This document shows, one piece after another, positions 26,049-35,937 of a stretch of 64,000 nt of DNA (the first letter of the stretch is position 1; every line of letters begins with the position of its first letter). The stretch spans positions 202 to 64,201 of the forward strand of contig NZ_KB903369.1 of the NCBI RefSeq assembly GCF_000379665.1, given 5' to 3'. The stretch comes from Butyricimonas synergistica DSM 23225. Its GTDB lineage: Bacteria > Bacteroidota > Bacteroidia > Bacteroidales > Marinifilaceae. The translations under genes were made by a program, and so were the position numbers. The notes beneath the pieces were generated by a model. That model was given only the letters and a program-made list of their open reading frames with translations, searched no databases and had not been told where the DNA came from.

Positions 26049-29000
26049 ATGAAAAAAAATTGTGATTTGGGGCTTTATCTCCCCAGATGGCTAAAAAAAA
26101 TTTTATTAGTCATGCGAATAACAGGAATTTTATGTTTGGTGTGCGTGATGCATTTATCGGCAGCCGTTTATTCCCAGACGGCTCGTATCAATTTGAAAAT
26201 GAAAGATGCTACGATCGAACAGGTGCTGAACCGGATAGCGGAGTCGACGAAAATGGATTTCTTTTACAGCAATTCGAAGATTGACGTGTCGAAGAAGGTG
26301 AACGTCGACTTTTTTGACACCACACTGGAAGAGGCATTGCGCACGATATTTAAGGGAAGCGACGTGAAGTTTGAGATTGCGGATAATTTCGTGGTCATTC
26401 ATTATGTGCGTGCGCTGGTGGCTGCCGATACCTTGAAGAAGATCACGGTGACGGGTACGGTGAAGGATTCGGAGGGGATGACGTTGCCGGGGGTGACTAT
26501 TCAGGTGAAAGGCACGACGATCGGGTTCACCACGAATGTTGAGGGTAAGTTTAATTTCGATTTGCCGCAGCGGGATTCACTGGTGTTGATTTTTTCGTAT
26601 GTCGGTTTCCAGAAGCAGGAAGTACGGCTAAAGAAGGATAACAAGCCACTGAATATCGTGATGAAGAATGATTTGGCGGAGATCGACGAGGTGGTGGTAA
26701 CCGGAATTTTCAATAAGCCGAAAGAGAGTTTCACGGGAGCGGTGAAGCATATCACGAAGGAGGATATTATGGCGTTCGGGAGCCGGAATTTGTTACAGAC
26801 GTTGAGTAATATCGATCCTTCATTTTTGATCCGGGAGAATAATACGTATGGTTCTGACCCGAATATATTGCCGGAAATTCAGATTCGGGGGGTGTCGAGT
26901 TTGCCGGATATCACGAATTTACAGACGTATGCCCGTGCGGAGTTGAATCAACCGTTGTTCGTGTTGGATGGTTTCGAGGTATCGCTGGAGCGGGTGATGG
27001 ACTTGAACCCGACAGACGTGGAGTCGGTGACGATATTGAAGGATGCGAGTTCCACGGCTATATACGGTTCCCGTGGGGCGAATGGCGTGGTTGTTATCAC
27101 GTCGACTAAGCCGCGGCAGGGTAAGTTGAAGATTTCTTACACGGCGGGATTGAGTCTGGAGATTCCCGATCTTTCGAGTTATAATTTGTTGAATGCGAAG
27201 GAGAAGTTGGACGTGGAGGTGCGTGCGGGGTTGTATGATGATGTTTCGACGAGGTACTTGTACGAGGAGGCTGCCCGGGGTGTGGCAGAGGGTGTGGACA
27301 CGTATTGGATCGGCAAGCCTGTCCGCACGGGAGTGGGACAACAGCATACTTTGGGTTTGAGCGGAGGTGACGAGCAGTTTCGTTATAATTTGTCTTTGGC
27401 GTATAATTCCAACCAAGGTGCGATGAAAGGGTCTTTCCGGAATAATTTTAACGGTTCGTTGTCTATCAGTTATTTGTTGAAGAATCTTCGTTTCACGAAT
27501 ACGGTTTCCCTAGGATTGAATAATTCGGAGGACAGTCCTTACGGGACGTTTTCGGATTACGTGAAGATGAACCCGTACTGGTATCCTTGGGATGAGGAGG
27601 GCAATCTGGTCCCCACGTTCAACACGTTCCCGAATTCGGGAGGAAGTACGGTTGCCAACCCGTTGTACGATGCCTCGTTGCCGAGTTTTGACAAGACGAA
27701 ATACACGAATATCCGAAATCAGCTCCGGGGAGAGTGGGATATTTTTAAAGGCATGAAAATTGGCGGAGGGTTCGGCTACACGAAACAAACGGATCGAAGC
27801 GACCGTTTTCAACCGAGGTCTCATTCCGGTTTTTTGCAGGTGTCGGATGAGGATTCCAAGGGGAGCTATGACTGGAGATACGGGGAAATGTCTTCTTACC
27901 AGTTTGAGGCGACAGCCAGTTACGGGAATACTTTCGGGCGGCATAGTGTTTATGCCGGGGCGAACTGGAGTATGCAGGAGAACCAGAATAGCCAGTACAC
28001 GATTTTGTTACAGGGGTTCCCGAATGATAATTTGAATGATATTTCTAATGCAAACAGGTTTGCCAGGGAGCGTCCCACGTCGACAGAGACAACAAGGCGT
28101 CAGATCGGAATTGTGGTGACGGCGAACTATAATTTTGACAGCCGTTATTTCGTGGATTTTTCTTACCGTACGGACGGGGCTTCTTCTTTCGGTTCGAATA
28201 AACGGTTTGCCCCGTTCTGGTCTGCCGGTATCGGCTGGACGGTTAGCCAGGAGAAATTTATCCAGAATCATTTGCCTCAGATCGAATTGTTGCGCTTGCG
28301 TTATTCTTATGGGGTGACGAGTGCTTTAGGTTTTCAGCCTTATCAGTCGTTGACGACATACCAGTATGATTGGACAAGCCGTTATCGGGGGAATATCGGG
28401 GCCACGATGCGGGGTATCGGTAATGATGATTTGCGTTGGCAGAACACGTACCAGCATAATTTGGGAGTGGATATTTCTTTATTTAACGGGTTGATTGCTA
28501 TAAACGGGAATTATTATCATAAGGAGACGACGAACCAGATTTCTACGTTGGGGCTGACTTATTCCCATGGGTTCGACGGGTACACGGAGAACTCGGGGAC
28601 GATGCGCAACGTGGGATTGGATTGGGAGCTTTCCGTTTATTTGTTGCGGAATAAGAATATATCTTGGTCAGCACGGGCGGCATTTTCTCATAACAAGAAT
28701 ACGATCGTGAAGTTGTCCGAGGAGATGAAACGGAGAAACGAGGAAACGATTAATAATCAGACTGGTGCTTTTATTTATTTGCAATACCGGGAAGGGCAGT
28801 CGATGGATGCTATTTATACCTTTATTTCGCCGGGAGTTGATCCGGCAACGGGTAGAGTGCTCTATATGGATAATAACGGGAATGTGTCTGACGGTTATGA
28901 TATGTATTCCAAAGTGTATTGCGGGAACGAGATTCCCAAGATCAACAGCCGTTTGAGTACGGCGTTCCGTTACAAGACGCTGTCTGTAAATTTGAATTTT

Positions 29001-29384
29001 GAGTTGAGGCTCGGGGGGCAGAAGTTTAACCAAACGTTGTTGGATAAGGTGGAAAACGCAGAAGTACGTTTTAACGTGGATCGGCGGGTGGCTACCCAGC
29101 GTTGGGAGAAACCGGGTGACGTGACCCGTTACAAGGGGTTGAATAATGACACGAATACGCCGGCTAATTCCCGTTTCGTGGCGGATGAATCGACGTTTAT
29201 TCTTCGGAATGTAAATATTCAGTATGATTTTCCCCGTCGGATAAGTAAATTCTTCGGGATGGAACGGTTGAGTGTATCCGGTAATTTGAATGACTTGTTT
29301 TATCTTTCCACGATTGAGCAGGAACGGGGAATTAGTTATCCGTTCTCTGTCAGACCGTCATTTTCATTATCATGTACGTTTTAA
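26049..29384 (+). CDS. SusC-type TonB-dependent receptor with STN signalling domain, locus A
   Basis: The start at 26049 (M-K-K-N-C) is chosen because signal-anchor, STN and plug follow as in the paralogues; the frame is open from 25977. Order (1111 residues): long signal sequence to about residue 45; STN domain (about 48-120) that talks to FecR; carboxypeptidase-regulatory-like beta domain (about 130-215); TonB box-like D-E-V-V-V-T-G; plug with I-Y-G-S-R-G-A-N-G-V-V-V-I-T; and a 22-strand type barrel ending in an aromatic residue (C-T-F). It imports, with its SusD partner, an unknown ligand across the outer membrane with energy from TonB. susD starts 11 bases later. Confidence 0.95.
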   Translation: MKKNCDLGLYLPRWLKKILLVMRITGILCLVCVMHLSAAVYSQTARINLKMKDATIEQVLNRIAESTKMDFFYSNSKIDVSKKVNVDFFDTTLEEALRTIFKGSDVKFEIADNFVVIHYVRALVAADTLKKITVTGTVKDSEGMTLPGVTIQVKGTTIGFTTNVEGKFNFDLPQRDSLVLIFSYVGFQKQEVRLKKDNKPLNIVMKNDLAEIDEVVVTGIFNKPKESFTGAVKHITKEDIMAFGSRNLLQTLSNIDPSFLIRENNTYGSDPNILPEIQIRGVSSLPDITNLQTYARAELNQPLFVLDGFEVSLERVMDLNPTDVESVTILKDASSTAIYGSRGANGVVVITSTKPRQGKLKISYTAGLSLEIPDLSSYNLLNAKEKLDVEVRAGLYDDVSTRYLYEEAARGVAEGVDTYWIGKPVRTGVGQQHTLGLSGGDEQFRYNLSLAYNSNQGAMKGSFRNNFNGSLSISYLLKNLRFTNTVSLGLNNSEDSPYGTFSDYVKMNPYWYPWDEEGNLVPTFNTFPNSGGSTVANPLYDASLPSFDKTKYTNIRNQLRGEWDIFKGMKIGGGFGYTKQTDRSDRFQPRSHSGFLQVSDEDSKGSYDWRYGEMSSYQFEATASYGNTFGRHSVYAGANWSMQENQNSQYTILLQGFPNDNLNDISNANRFARERPTSTETTRRQIGIVVTANYNFDSRYFVDFSYRTDGASSFGSNKRFAPFWSAGIGWTVSQEKFIQNHLPQIELLRLRYSYGVTSALGFQPYQSLTTYQYDWTSRYRGNIGATMRGIGNDDLRWQNTYQHNLGVDISLFNGLIAINGNYYHKETTNQISTLGLTYSHGFDGYTENSGTMRNVGLDWELSVYLLRNKNISWSARAAFSHNKNTIVKLSEEMKRRNEETINNQTGAFIYLQYREGQSMDAIYTFISPGVDPATGRVLYMDNNGNVSDGYDMYSKVYCGNEIPKINSRLSTAFRYKTLSVNLNFELRLGGQKFNQTLLDKVENAEVRFNVDRRVATQRWEKPGDVTRYKGLNNDTNTPANSRFVADESTFILRNVNIQYDFPRRISKFFGMERLSVSGNLNDLFYLSTIEQERGISYPFSVRPSFSLSCTF

Positions 29385-29395
29385 ATAGAGATATT

Positions 29396-30835
29396 ATGAA
29401 GAGAATGAAAATATTTGCATGGGCTATTTTGATTGTAGCAGGATTGAGTGCGTGTACGGATTGGTTGACGGTACAACCTAAGACGGAGGTGTCAAAGGAT
29501 GATATGTTTAAAAGTTCGGGAGGATTTCGCGATGCTTTGATCGGAGTGTATACCTTGATGCGAGAGAATAATTACGCTCCCGACGGGAATCTGGTGACCG
29601 GGATGGTGGAGTATATTGCCAATCTTTGGTACTCGGAGAGTAACACGGAGTCGGGAGATTTTGCGGCTCATAATTACCGGGGAGATGCGGTGGAAAGGGC
29701 TAACGGGGAATTGTTTTTACAACAATATAAGGCGATCACGAATTTGAATCAGATGTTGGCGTACGTGGAGAATGGTGTTTTGACGAATCGGGAATATGCC
29801 TTGTATAAAGGAGAAGCTTTGGGATTGAGGGCTTATCTGCATTTCGATTTGATACGTTTGTACGGTCCGATGCCGACGAATGTACAGGAGGGACGGCGTT
29901 ATTTGCCTTACGAAACGATGGTTTCCTTGGAAAATTATACTTATTCGACGTACAACGAGTATATGGGGACGTTAATTGCTGATCTGGATTCGGCGGAGGT
30001 TTTGCTGGCTCGGGTAGACCCGATCATCACAACGTCGAATTCGGTTTTGAATGCTGCTAATGAATACCGGCAGAACCGGATGAATTATTATGCGGTTTTA
30101 GCCGAGAAGGCTCGGGTGTATTTGTGGATGGGAAATCGGGCAGAGGCGTTGCGTTATGCCCGTTTGGTGAAGAACGCTGCCTTGGAAGGGATTACTCCCC
30201 AGTTCACGCTGGGTCCGACTTCGGCTCTCGGACCGGTAGGGGGAAGTGGCAGTAATGATTTCGTGTTCTTTAACGAGCAGATATTTGCCGCGTATATAGA
30301 GGATTTTAATGATTCGCAGATGGCGTCAGCATCCAACTCGTACCAGTATCAAAATAATTATTGGATAGAGGAGTTGTTTCCGGTAGTAAACGGAGAGACG
30401 GATATCCGTTTGTATCAATGGTATTCATCGACATGGAATGCTTCGGCGGGTATGTACAAGCGTTCCACGAGGAAGTATTCCGGTTTGAGATCGACGGAAA
30501 CTACAAATGCTTCCCCGTCCCGCGGGGTGCCTCTGATACGGCTTGCGGAGATGTACTTGATTATCGCGGAATGTGCACCGCTGGATGAGGCAAACGAGGT
30601 GTATCGTGAATTGTTGAACAGCCGGAATGCCCCAGTGACGACGTTGACGGAGACGAACCGGGAAGAGGTGCTGACGACGGAGTACATGAAAGAGTTTTAC
30701 GCGGAGGGACAGATGTTTTATGTTTATAAACGTCGCGGGACGGAACAGATGCGTTGGAGCAGCCACACGTGTGGGGAGAGCGATTACGTGGTGCCTTTGC
30801 CCCGCAGAGAAACGAGTATAGAAGATAGTTATTAA
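29396..30835 (+). CDS. SusD/RagB-type surface lipoprotein, locus A
   Basis: Start at 29396 (M-K-R-M-K), which gives a proper lipobox L-S-A-C (Cys 19); the frame opens slightly earlier inside the susC end. 479 residues with the SusD layout: D-x-L-x-V-Q-P-K-T-E near the lipid anchor, TPR-like helices (about 85-250, with G-E-A-L-G-L-R-A-Y-L-H-F-D-L-I-R-L-Y-G) and a C-terminal part with I-R-L-A-E-M-Y-L-I-I-A-E. It covers the SusC barrel as a lid and helps bind the ligand. Confidence 0.93.
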   Translation: MKRMKIFAWAILIVAGLSACTDWLTVQPKTEVSKDDMFKSSGGFRDALIGVYTLMRENNYAPDGNLVTGMVEYIANLWYSESNTESGDFAAHNYRGDAVERANGELFLQQYKAITNLNQMLAYVENGVLTNREYALYKGEALGLRAYLHFDLIRLYGPMPTNVQEGRRYLPYETMVSLENYTYSTYNEYMGTLIADLDSAEVLLARVDPIITTSNSVLNAANEYRQNRMNYYAVLAEKARVYLWMGNRAEALRYARLVKNAALEGITPQFTLGPTSALGPVGGSGSNDFVFFNEQIFAAYIEDFNDSQMASASNSYQYQNNYWIEELFPVVNGETDIRLYQWYSSTWNASAGMYKRSTRKYSGLRSTETTNASPSRGVPLIRLAEMYLIIAECAPLDEANEVYRELLNSRNAPVTTLTETNREEVLTTEYMKEFYAEGQMFYVYKRRGTEQMRWSSHTCGESDYVVPLPRRETSIEDSY

Positions 30836-30846
30836 AAATGGAAGTC

Positions 30847-31668
30847 ATGAAAAACAATTTATATCTATTTATTGCGTTGCTGCTCTTGTGTGGCGGGTGT
30901 GAAAAGGCGTTGCCGGGTTTCGCGGAAGAGTGGCATGGGGTCCAATTTATACTGGACGGAGGATATAACGCAACCCTTAATGATCGGGTGAAGAGTAATT
31001 ATTCGTTTTATGGTAAAGATGCATCGCTGGTGCAAGATACTGTTTGGGTGAGAGTGCGCCCGCAAGGGGCGTTGCCTCAGAGAACCAGCTATGTACGTTT
31101 TGAGCAATTTCAGGAGACTCGTTGGGATTATGAGTATGACGAGTTGGGGCACGTGGTCGATTCTACGCTTTACGAGTATCCCGACCAAGCGAAGCCAGGA
31201 GTGCATTACGTGGCATTCGATGATGCCCGGGTTGCGGGTTTGATGAAATTAGAGGAGGGGGAGTTGGAAGCCCGGATACCTGTGATCGTGTTGCGCGATG
31301 TTTCTTTGCAGGAGAAGCCTTACACGTTGAATTTCAGGATTGTGGATTCCGATGATTTTTCGGCGGGGGATAGCCACTATTGCCAGGCACAGATCGTGAT
31401 AAGCGATTGTTTGGTGCGACCTCTCAATTGGTCTTGGCGTTTCGGAACTTGGAGCGTGGTACGGCATGATTTTATGAACCGGGCTTCGGGAGTATTTTGG
31501 GATGAAGATTTTATTGCATCCGTGAATAGTAACGAGGAGTTATTGAGTTATTACATTTACGTGTTCAGGAGGGAGTTGGTGAAGGAAAATGCAGCCCGGG
31601 CAGAGGACGGTTTGCCCCCGTTGAGGGATGACCCGAATGACCTGAGTACCGAGATCGCTTTTAATTAG
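30847..31668 (+). CDS. DUF4843 lipoprotein of locus A
   Basis: Start at 30847 (M-K-N-N-L); an ATG 9 bases earlier is possible. Lipobox L-C-G-G-C (Cys 17). 273 residues, beta-rich, with V-R-V-R-P-Q-G, a variable middle with acidic loops, I-P-V-I-V-L-R-D and F-R-I-V-D-S-D-D-F. It fits the DUF4843 family that follows SusC/SusD in Bacteroidota loci of the STN type, with PKD-like and SusD neighbours. Such proteins probably bind ligand at the surface, but this is unproven. Confidence 0.72.
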   Translation: MKNNLYLFIALLLLCGGCEKALPGFAEEWHGVQFILDGGYNATLNDRVKSNYSFYGKDASLVQDTVWVRVRPQGALPQRTSYVRFEQFQETRWDYEYDELGHVVDSTLYEYPDQAKPGVHYVAFDDARVAGLMKLEEGELEARIPVIVLRDVSLQEKPYTLNFRIVDSDDFSAGDSHYCQAQIVISDCLVRPLNWSWRFGTWSVVRHDFMNRASGVFWDEDFIASVNSNEELLSYYIYVFRRELVKENAARAEDGLPPLRDDPNDLSTEIAFN

Positions 31669-31693
31669 GTTATGAATTAAATGAATGAATGAG

Positions 31694-33292
31694 ATGAAAT
31701 CAAATAGATATACATTGTTGTTGGTGTTATTTGTGGGGCTTTTCCTCACGTCTTGTTATGACAAGGATAACACGATACACCGTTTGCCTGATTTGCAGAT
31801 AACGAATATTTCGGTGGGATCGGTAAAGACGGGAGATGAGTTGAATTTACACCCGATTGGGATGTTGGGAGGCGAAGAGGTGGAATGCACGTATCAATGG
31901 TATCGTTATCATGGCAATGAACCGGAATTGATTTATGAGGGGCAAGATTTGGTGTGGCGGGTGGATACGACCGATTTTGTAAATATCGGTTTGGATGTGA
32001 CGCACGTGGAGACGGGAATCATGATTTCCGAGGTGTATAATTTCAAGATCACTCCCCGTATCGAACGCGGTTGGATTGTTTTGAAAGAGAATGCTGAGGG
32101 GAATACGGATATGGATGCTTTTCTTATGACGGGTAATGATGTTATGGAGTTGGCAGAGAATTTGTTGGCGGAGCCGCTGGAAGGGAAACCGGTGGCATTG
32201 CTTGAGGCGGGGAAGTACTATTGGTATCACCCGATCACTCTTGTGCGAGAGGAAAGATTAGAATGTTTGTTACCCGTGAGCGAGAAGAGTATTGGGTGGT
32301 ACCGGATTAAAGATGAGGTGATGATGTTGTCGGGTGATGATATGTTTTATGAACCTTCTCCCGTGGCGACAAGAAAATTTGAGGCGTCGGGAGCTTTTGG
32401 ATCTACTATTGCCATAGCGTTGGTGGACAACGGAAGGGTTTCCCGGACGCTTGCCTCGTATTCGGGTTCAAGGTTTATGCCGGAAATTGTCGGAAACTAT
32501 AAATTAGCTCCTTGGTTGATTACCGGGGTGTCTATGAATCTGCTGGTAGGGTACGATGAGCTTACTTCGTCTTTTGTTATGGTGGGTGATGATGCGTTGT
32601 CTTATTTCCCGAATACTTACCGGGAAGGGGATGATGTACAAATTTCCAGTAACGGTATGGATGCCGATCTGTTGTTTTTCGGGCAGACACATGGGAATCT
32701 GGATCCTAATTATTCGTCGTATCCTGCTTATGGTCCGGGAATCGGTTATGCGTTGATGAGGAAAAAGGGGAATACGGAACAAGTGGAATTGTATGGTTTG
32801 AATTTCAGGGAAGCCACGAGTTACGGGACTATTTATAGCCCGATACGTTTTCATCGGACGATAGAAGTTTCTGCTTGTCCTGAGTTTGCATCAGCAGACT
32901 TCTACACGTTGCATCAGGATAAGAAGATTCTTTATTTCGTGAAGGATAATGTTTTGCATTATTACGATATTGAGAATGACCGGTTCGTGAAGGATTGTCA
33001 TGTGTTTGATGGGGAGGTTACTTTCTTGAAATTCGTGGGTAATAACTATGATCTAAGTGATTCGTGGGATGCCATTCAGTATAATTATACGTTTAACCGT
33101 TTGATGGCGGCTACTTGTTCCGGGGAAGATTATAGCGTGTACACTTTTGAAGAGAATGATAATGGAAATTTGGTTTTAAGACCGGAGAGAACTCTCGAGG
33201 GGCGTGGAAAGGTGAAAAAGATGTTGTGGTACGGGTATAATCCGACAGGATTTTTGTCCAAGTTACCTTCAAATATTTACATTTACAATTAG
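31694..33292 (+). CDS. PKD-like family lipoprotein of locus A
   Basis: Start at 31694 (M-K-S-N-R); lipobox L-T-S-C (Cys 20). 532 residues. An Ig/PKD-like domain (about 30-120; Y-Q-W-Y-R-Y, D-L-V-W-R-V-D-T) is followed by I-E-R-G-W-I-V-L-K-E and a long region of beta-blade-like repeats (for example near 220-480). The family is the 'PKD-like' protein often found behind DUF4843 genes. Blade repeats point to a surface ligand-binding protein. It ends 15 bases before a terminator hairpin. Confidence 0.7.
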   Translation: MKSNRYTLLLVLFVGLFLTSCYDKDNTIHRLPDLQITNISVGSVKTGDELNLHPIGMLGGEEVECTYQWYRYHGNEPELIYEGQDLVWRVDTTDFVNIGLDVTHVETGIMISEVYNFKITPRIERGWIVLKENAEGNTDMDAFLMTGNDVMELAENLLAEPLEGKPVALLEAGKYYWYHPITLVREERLECLLPVSEKSIGWYRIKDEVMMLSGDDMFYEPSPVATRKFEASGAFGSTIAIALVDNGRVSRTLASYSGSRFMPEIVGNYKLAPWLITGVSMNLLVGYDELTSSFVMVGDDALSYFPNTYREGDDVQISSNGMDADLLFFGQTHGNLDPNYSSYPAYGPGIGYALMRKKGNTEQVELYGLNFREATSYGTIYSPIRFHRTIEVSACPEFASADFYTLHQDKKILYFVKDNVLHYYDIENDRFVKDCHVFDGEVTFLKFVGNNYDLSDSWDAIQYNYTFNRLMAATCSGEDYSVYTFEENDNGNLVLRPERTLEGRGKVKKMLWYGYNPTGFLSKLPSNIYIYN

Positions 33293-33307
33293 TTGATTTA
33301 TAGTTCG

Positions 33308-33350
33308 GATGACCTCTTCGGTGCGTGTGGAGGTCATCTATTTTAATTTT
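33308..33350 (+). terminator. Terminator/attenuator after the outer-membrane part of locus A
   Basis: Perfect 9-bp stem GATGACCTC/GAGGTCATC (33308-33316 with 33330-33338), 13-base loop, then a T-rich stretch. It separates the surface genes from the thioredoxin/protease genes, so the latter may be less expressed. Confidence 0.7.
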
Positions 33351-33356
33351 TGTGTT

Positions 33357-34448
33357 ATGAAGAAATTTTTATTATTTGTTGTGGCGTTATTGATGCTGCA
33401 AGTGGGGGCTTTTGCCCAAACGAATTTTGAGGAGTTGACACTGGATAAAGCTTTGGATAAAGCGAAGGCAGAGGGAAAGTTGGTGTTTGTTGACATGTAC
33501 ACGTCGTGGTGTATGCCGTGCAAGTATATGGCGAACACGATATTCCCGAAAGCGGAGATGGGGGAATACTTGAATCCCCGATTCGTGTGTTTGAAGATAA
33601 ATGCGGAGGAGGGTGAAGGTGTGGAGATCGCTAAACGATATGAAATTGCGGCTTTCCCTACATTTTTAATATTGAACACGAGTGGGGTGGTGCAACATCG
33701 GATTGTCGGGGGAAGCGAGACGGTTGCCGATTTTATCAAGCGGGTTGCCGAGGGGTTGGATGAGAATACGGCAATCGGGGTACTTGCCGCCAGATACGAG
33801 AAGGGCGATCGGGAGGTGTCTTTCCTGGCGAATTATGCTAGGGCTTTGTTGGCGGTTGATGATCCGAAAGTGTTGGAGGTTGCCGAGGTGTTGATCAAGG
33901 GATTGAGTGACGAGCAACGGGTAGATTCGGCTTACTGGTTCGTGTACGAGCATCCGGCGTTGACTCCGGTGGGGTCGCCAAATATGGAGTATTTGTTAGC
34001 GAATGCCGTTCGTTTTCAGAAAAGCGTGGGGGAGGAGCGTGTGAACGAGAAGATTGCAACCGCCTTTGATTTAAAGTTGACGAATATGATCACGGGACGG
34101 GATAAACAAAGCGGGGTGGAGGCGATTGATGCGATAGAGAAAGAGATGGAGGGGTATAAGTTCCTGAGCAAGCCTCGTTTGAAGATGTTTGCCGAGATAG
34201 CCCGGGCACAGCGGAGCGGGGATATTGAAAAGTTGTTGGCGGTTTGTGAAAGAGATATTCCACAGATTGAGCATGAGCATTTGTTGGCAGTGTTTTTTCC
34301 TTTGTCGTTGACTATTAAACGAAATGGGGATGCAGGACAACAGGAACGGATATTGAAGCTGGCAAAGAAACTCTTGGAGGAAACGACGAATGATAAGTTT
34401 AAGTTTTCGCTAGGGCAATTTATCCCGTACGCATTGGAGAAAAAGTGA
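33357..34448 (+). CDS. Exported thioredoxin-fold protein, locus A
   Basis: Start at 33357; the upstream part of the frame lies inside the terminator. A signal peptide (1-20, A-F-A-Q) precedes a thioredoxin domain (about 22-150) with C52-M-P-C55 in T-S-W-C-M-P-C-K-Y-M and a cis-Pro loop (A-A-F-P-T-F-L). The C-terminal about 200 residues are helical and match the proteins at 60385 and 61513 (for example S-P-V-G-S-x-x-M-x-x-L). Predicted periplasmic thiol-disulfide oxidoreductase; its substrate is likely a protein of the same locus. Confidence 0.82.
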   Translation: MKKFLLFVVALLMLQVGAFAQTNFEELTLDKALDKAKAEGKLVFVDMYTSWCMPCKYMANTIFPKAEMGEYLNPRFVCLKINAEEGEGVEIAKRYEIAAFPTFLILNTSGVVQHRIVGGSETVADFIKRVAEGLDENTAIGVLAARYEKGDREVSFLANYARALLAVDDPKVLEVAEVLIKGLSDEQRVDSAYWFVYEHPALTPVGSPNMEYLLANAVRFQKSVGEERVNEKIATAFDLKLTNMITGRDKQSGVEAIDAIEKEMEGYKFLSKPRLKMFAEIARAQRSGDIEKLLAVCERDIPQIEHEHLLAVFFPLSLTIKRNGDAGQQERILKLAKKLLEETTNDKFKFSLGQFIPYALEKK

Positions 34449-34452
34449 CCGA

Positions 34453-35355
34453 ATGGAAAGATATTGTTTCAGATGGTTGGGTGTTGGCTTGCTTGTCCTT
34501 TTTTTGGGGACAGCAAGTCATGCACAAAAGGTGGTTTACCGGGATTATGATCGGCTGGGGTGGGCGATACTCGATTCGTTGAAGCGTCCGGGAGAGGCTT
34601 CTTTGTTCAAGGGAATGAGTACGTTGAAACAGGAATGCCGAACGCTGGTCGAGGAGACTACCGTAGACGTGAAGTCTTGCCCTGCCGGAAAACGGAAGTT
34701 GAAACCGAGGGAGATTATAGAGGATAGGCAGGGGAGTGTGTTGATGATGTTTAAGTATTTACGTCCCACGACCCGTCCGGAAGCAATAGAGCCGTGGGCT
34801 ACCGCGGTGGTGTTGTCGGAGGACGGAGTGTGCGTGACGAATTGGCACGTGTTCTGGCAATTGATTGACACGATTGCACGGTTGGATGCGCGGGATAGTC
34901 TTCTTTTCGTGGCGACAGAGGCAGGGAAGGTATATTCGATTGCCTCGATTCTTAGTTATAGCCGGAGTGGGGATTTGGCTTTTTTCAAGATTGATACCCG
35001 GGGAGACCGCTTGGAACCGATGCCGATGGGGCAAGACATTGCGGTGGGAGAGAATGTGCATGCATTGACGAATCCGGCGGGGTATCCTTACGTGTACACA
35101 AGCGGGGTGGTTTCCCGCACGTTTACCAAGGAGGCGAATAATCCTTTTGGCAACCGGGTGGAGATCACGGCAGATTTCGCGAAAGGTTCCAGTGGGGGAC
35201 CGATTATGGATGACCGGGGAAATATGATAGCCATGGTGTCCTGCCTTCACCCGATATTTTATGTGGAGCAACCTCCTTCTGATAAGCAGATGGGGATAAA
35301 GGAATGTATTCCGGTAAGTTCGATCATGCGGTTGATGAAGGGGAAGCGGGATTGA
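34453..35355 (+). CDS. Exported trypsin-like serine protease, locus A
   Basis: 300 residues with a signal peptide to about residue 24 (S-H-A-Q). The chymotrypsin-fold triad is clear: H132 in V-T-N-W-H-V-F, D174 in S-G-D-L-A-F-F, S247 in A-K-G-S-S-G-G-P-I, plus T-N-P-A-G-Y-P. This resembles the DegP/HtrA catalytic domain, but there is no PDZ domain and an extra N-terminal segment (about 25-95) is present. It starts 4 bases after the thioredoxin gene. It may trim or cleave imported protein ligands or quality-control the receptor. Confidence 0.85.
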   Translation: MERYCFRWLGVGLLVLFLGTASHAQKVVYRDYDRLGWAILDSLKRPGEASLFKGMSTLKQECRTLVEETTVDVKSCPAGKRKLKPREIIEDRQGSVLMMFKYLRPTTRPEAIEPWATAVVLSEDGVCVTNWHVFWQLIDTIARLDARDSLLFVATEAGKVYSIASILSYSRSGDLAFFKIDTRGDRLEPMPMGQDIAVGENVHALTNPAGYPYVYTSGVVSRTFTKEANNPFGNRVEITADFAKGSSGGPIMDDRGNMIAMVSCLHPIFYVEQPPSDKQMGIKECIPVSSIMRLMKGKRD

Positions 35356-35388
35356 TTTTATGGATGTTTAGAATAAAAAGAATCAGGT

Positions 35389-35904
35389 ATGAAAAAGTAT
35401 TTATATATTTCGTGTGTCATTTTTTTGTTGTTTGCCATTTCCCGGGTAGCGGAAGCCGGGAATCGGGCGGACACGACCGAGTTGAAAAAAGGGGATAAAT
35501 GTCCGGAATTCGTGTTTAAGGATGCCGGAAAGAAGGATCACACGTTGCGGGAGTTCAAGGGAAAATATGTCTTTATTGACGTGTGGGCTTCGTGGTGTTA
35601 TCCTTGCAGGAAGGAGTATCCTTATTTACAGGAACTGGAGAAAAAGATGAAGGGGCGGAATATCGTTTTTGTCGGGATTTCTTGTGATGATGCGGAATGG
35701 CGTTGGACGGGTGCGGTGGGAATGATGGAGGGAGTGCAATGGTGGATTGCTGGGAGAGAGGCATTTATGAAGGCATTCAAGGTGGACCGAATTCCTCGTT
35801 TTATTTTGTTGGATCGGAAAGGACGGGTGTTGAAATTGGAAATGACAAGACCTTCCGATGCGAACACGGAGAAGTATTTAATGGGTTTGAAGGGGATAAA
35901 ATAG
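35389..35904 (+). CDS. TlpA-like thioredoxin-fold protein (short), locus A
   Basis: 171 residues with a signal peptide (about 1-23). One AhpC/TSA-type thioredoxin domain with C70-Y-P-C73 in W-A-S-W-C-Y-P-C, then F-V-G-I-S-C-D-D and cis-Pro loop (R-I-P-R-F-I-L-L-D-R-K-G). Most similar within the window to the C-terminal domain of the next gene (both have P-R-F-x-L-x-D and R-P-S-D at the end). Predicted periplasmic thiol-disulfide exchange protein. Confidence 0.87.
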   Translation: MKKYLYISCVIFLLFAISRVAEAGNRADTTELKKGDKCPEFVFKDAGKKDHTLREFKGKYVFIDVWASWCYPCRKEYPYLQELEKKMKGRNIVFVGISCDDAEWRWTGAVGMMEGVQWWIAGREAFMKAFKVDRIPRFILLDRKGRVLKLEMTRPSDANTEKYLMGLKGIK

Positions 35905-35937
35905 TTTTTATAGATTGTTTTTAATAGAGTAATTGTT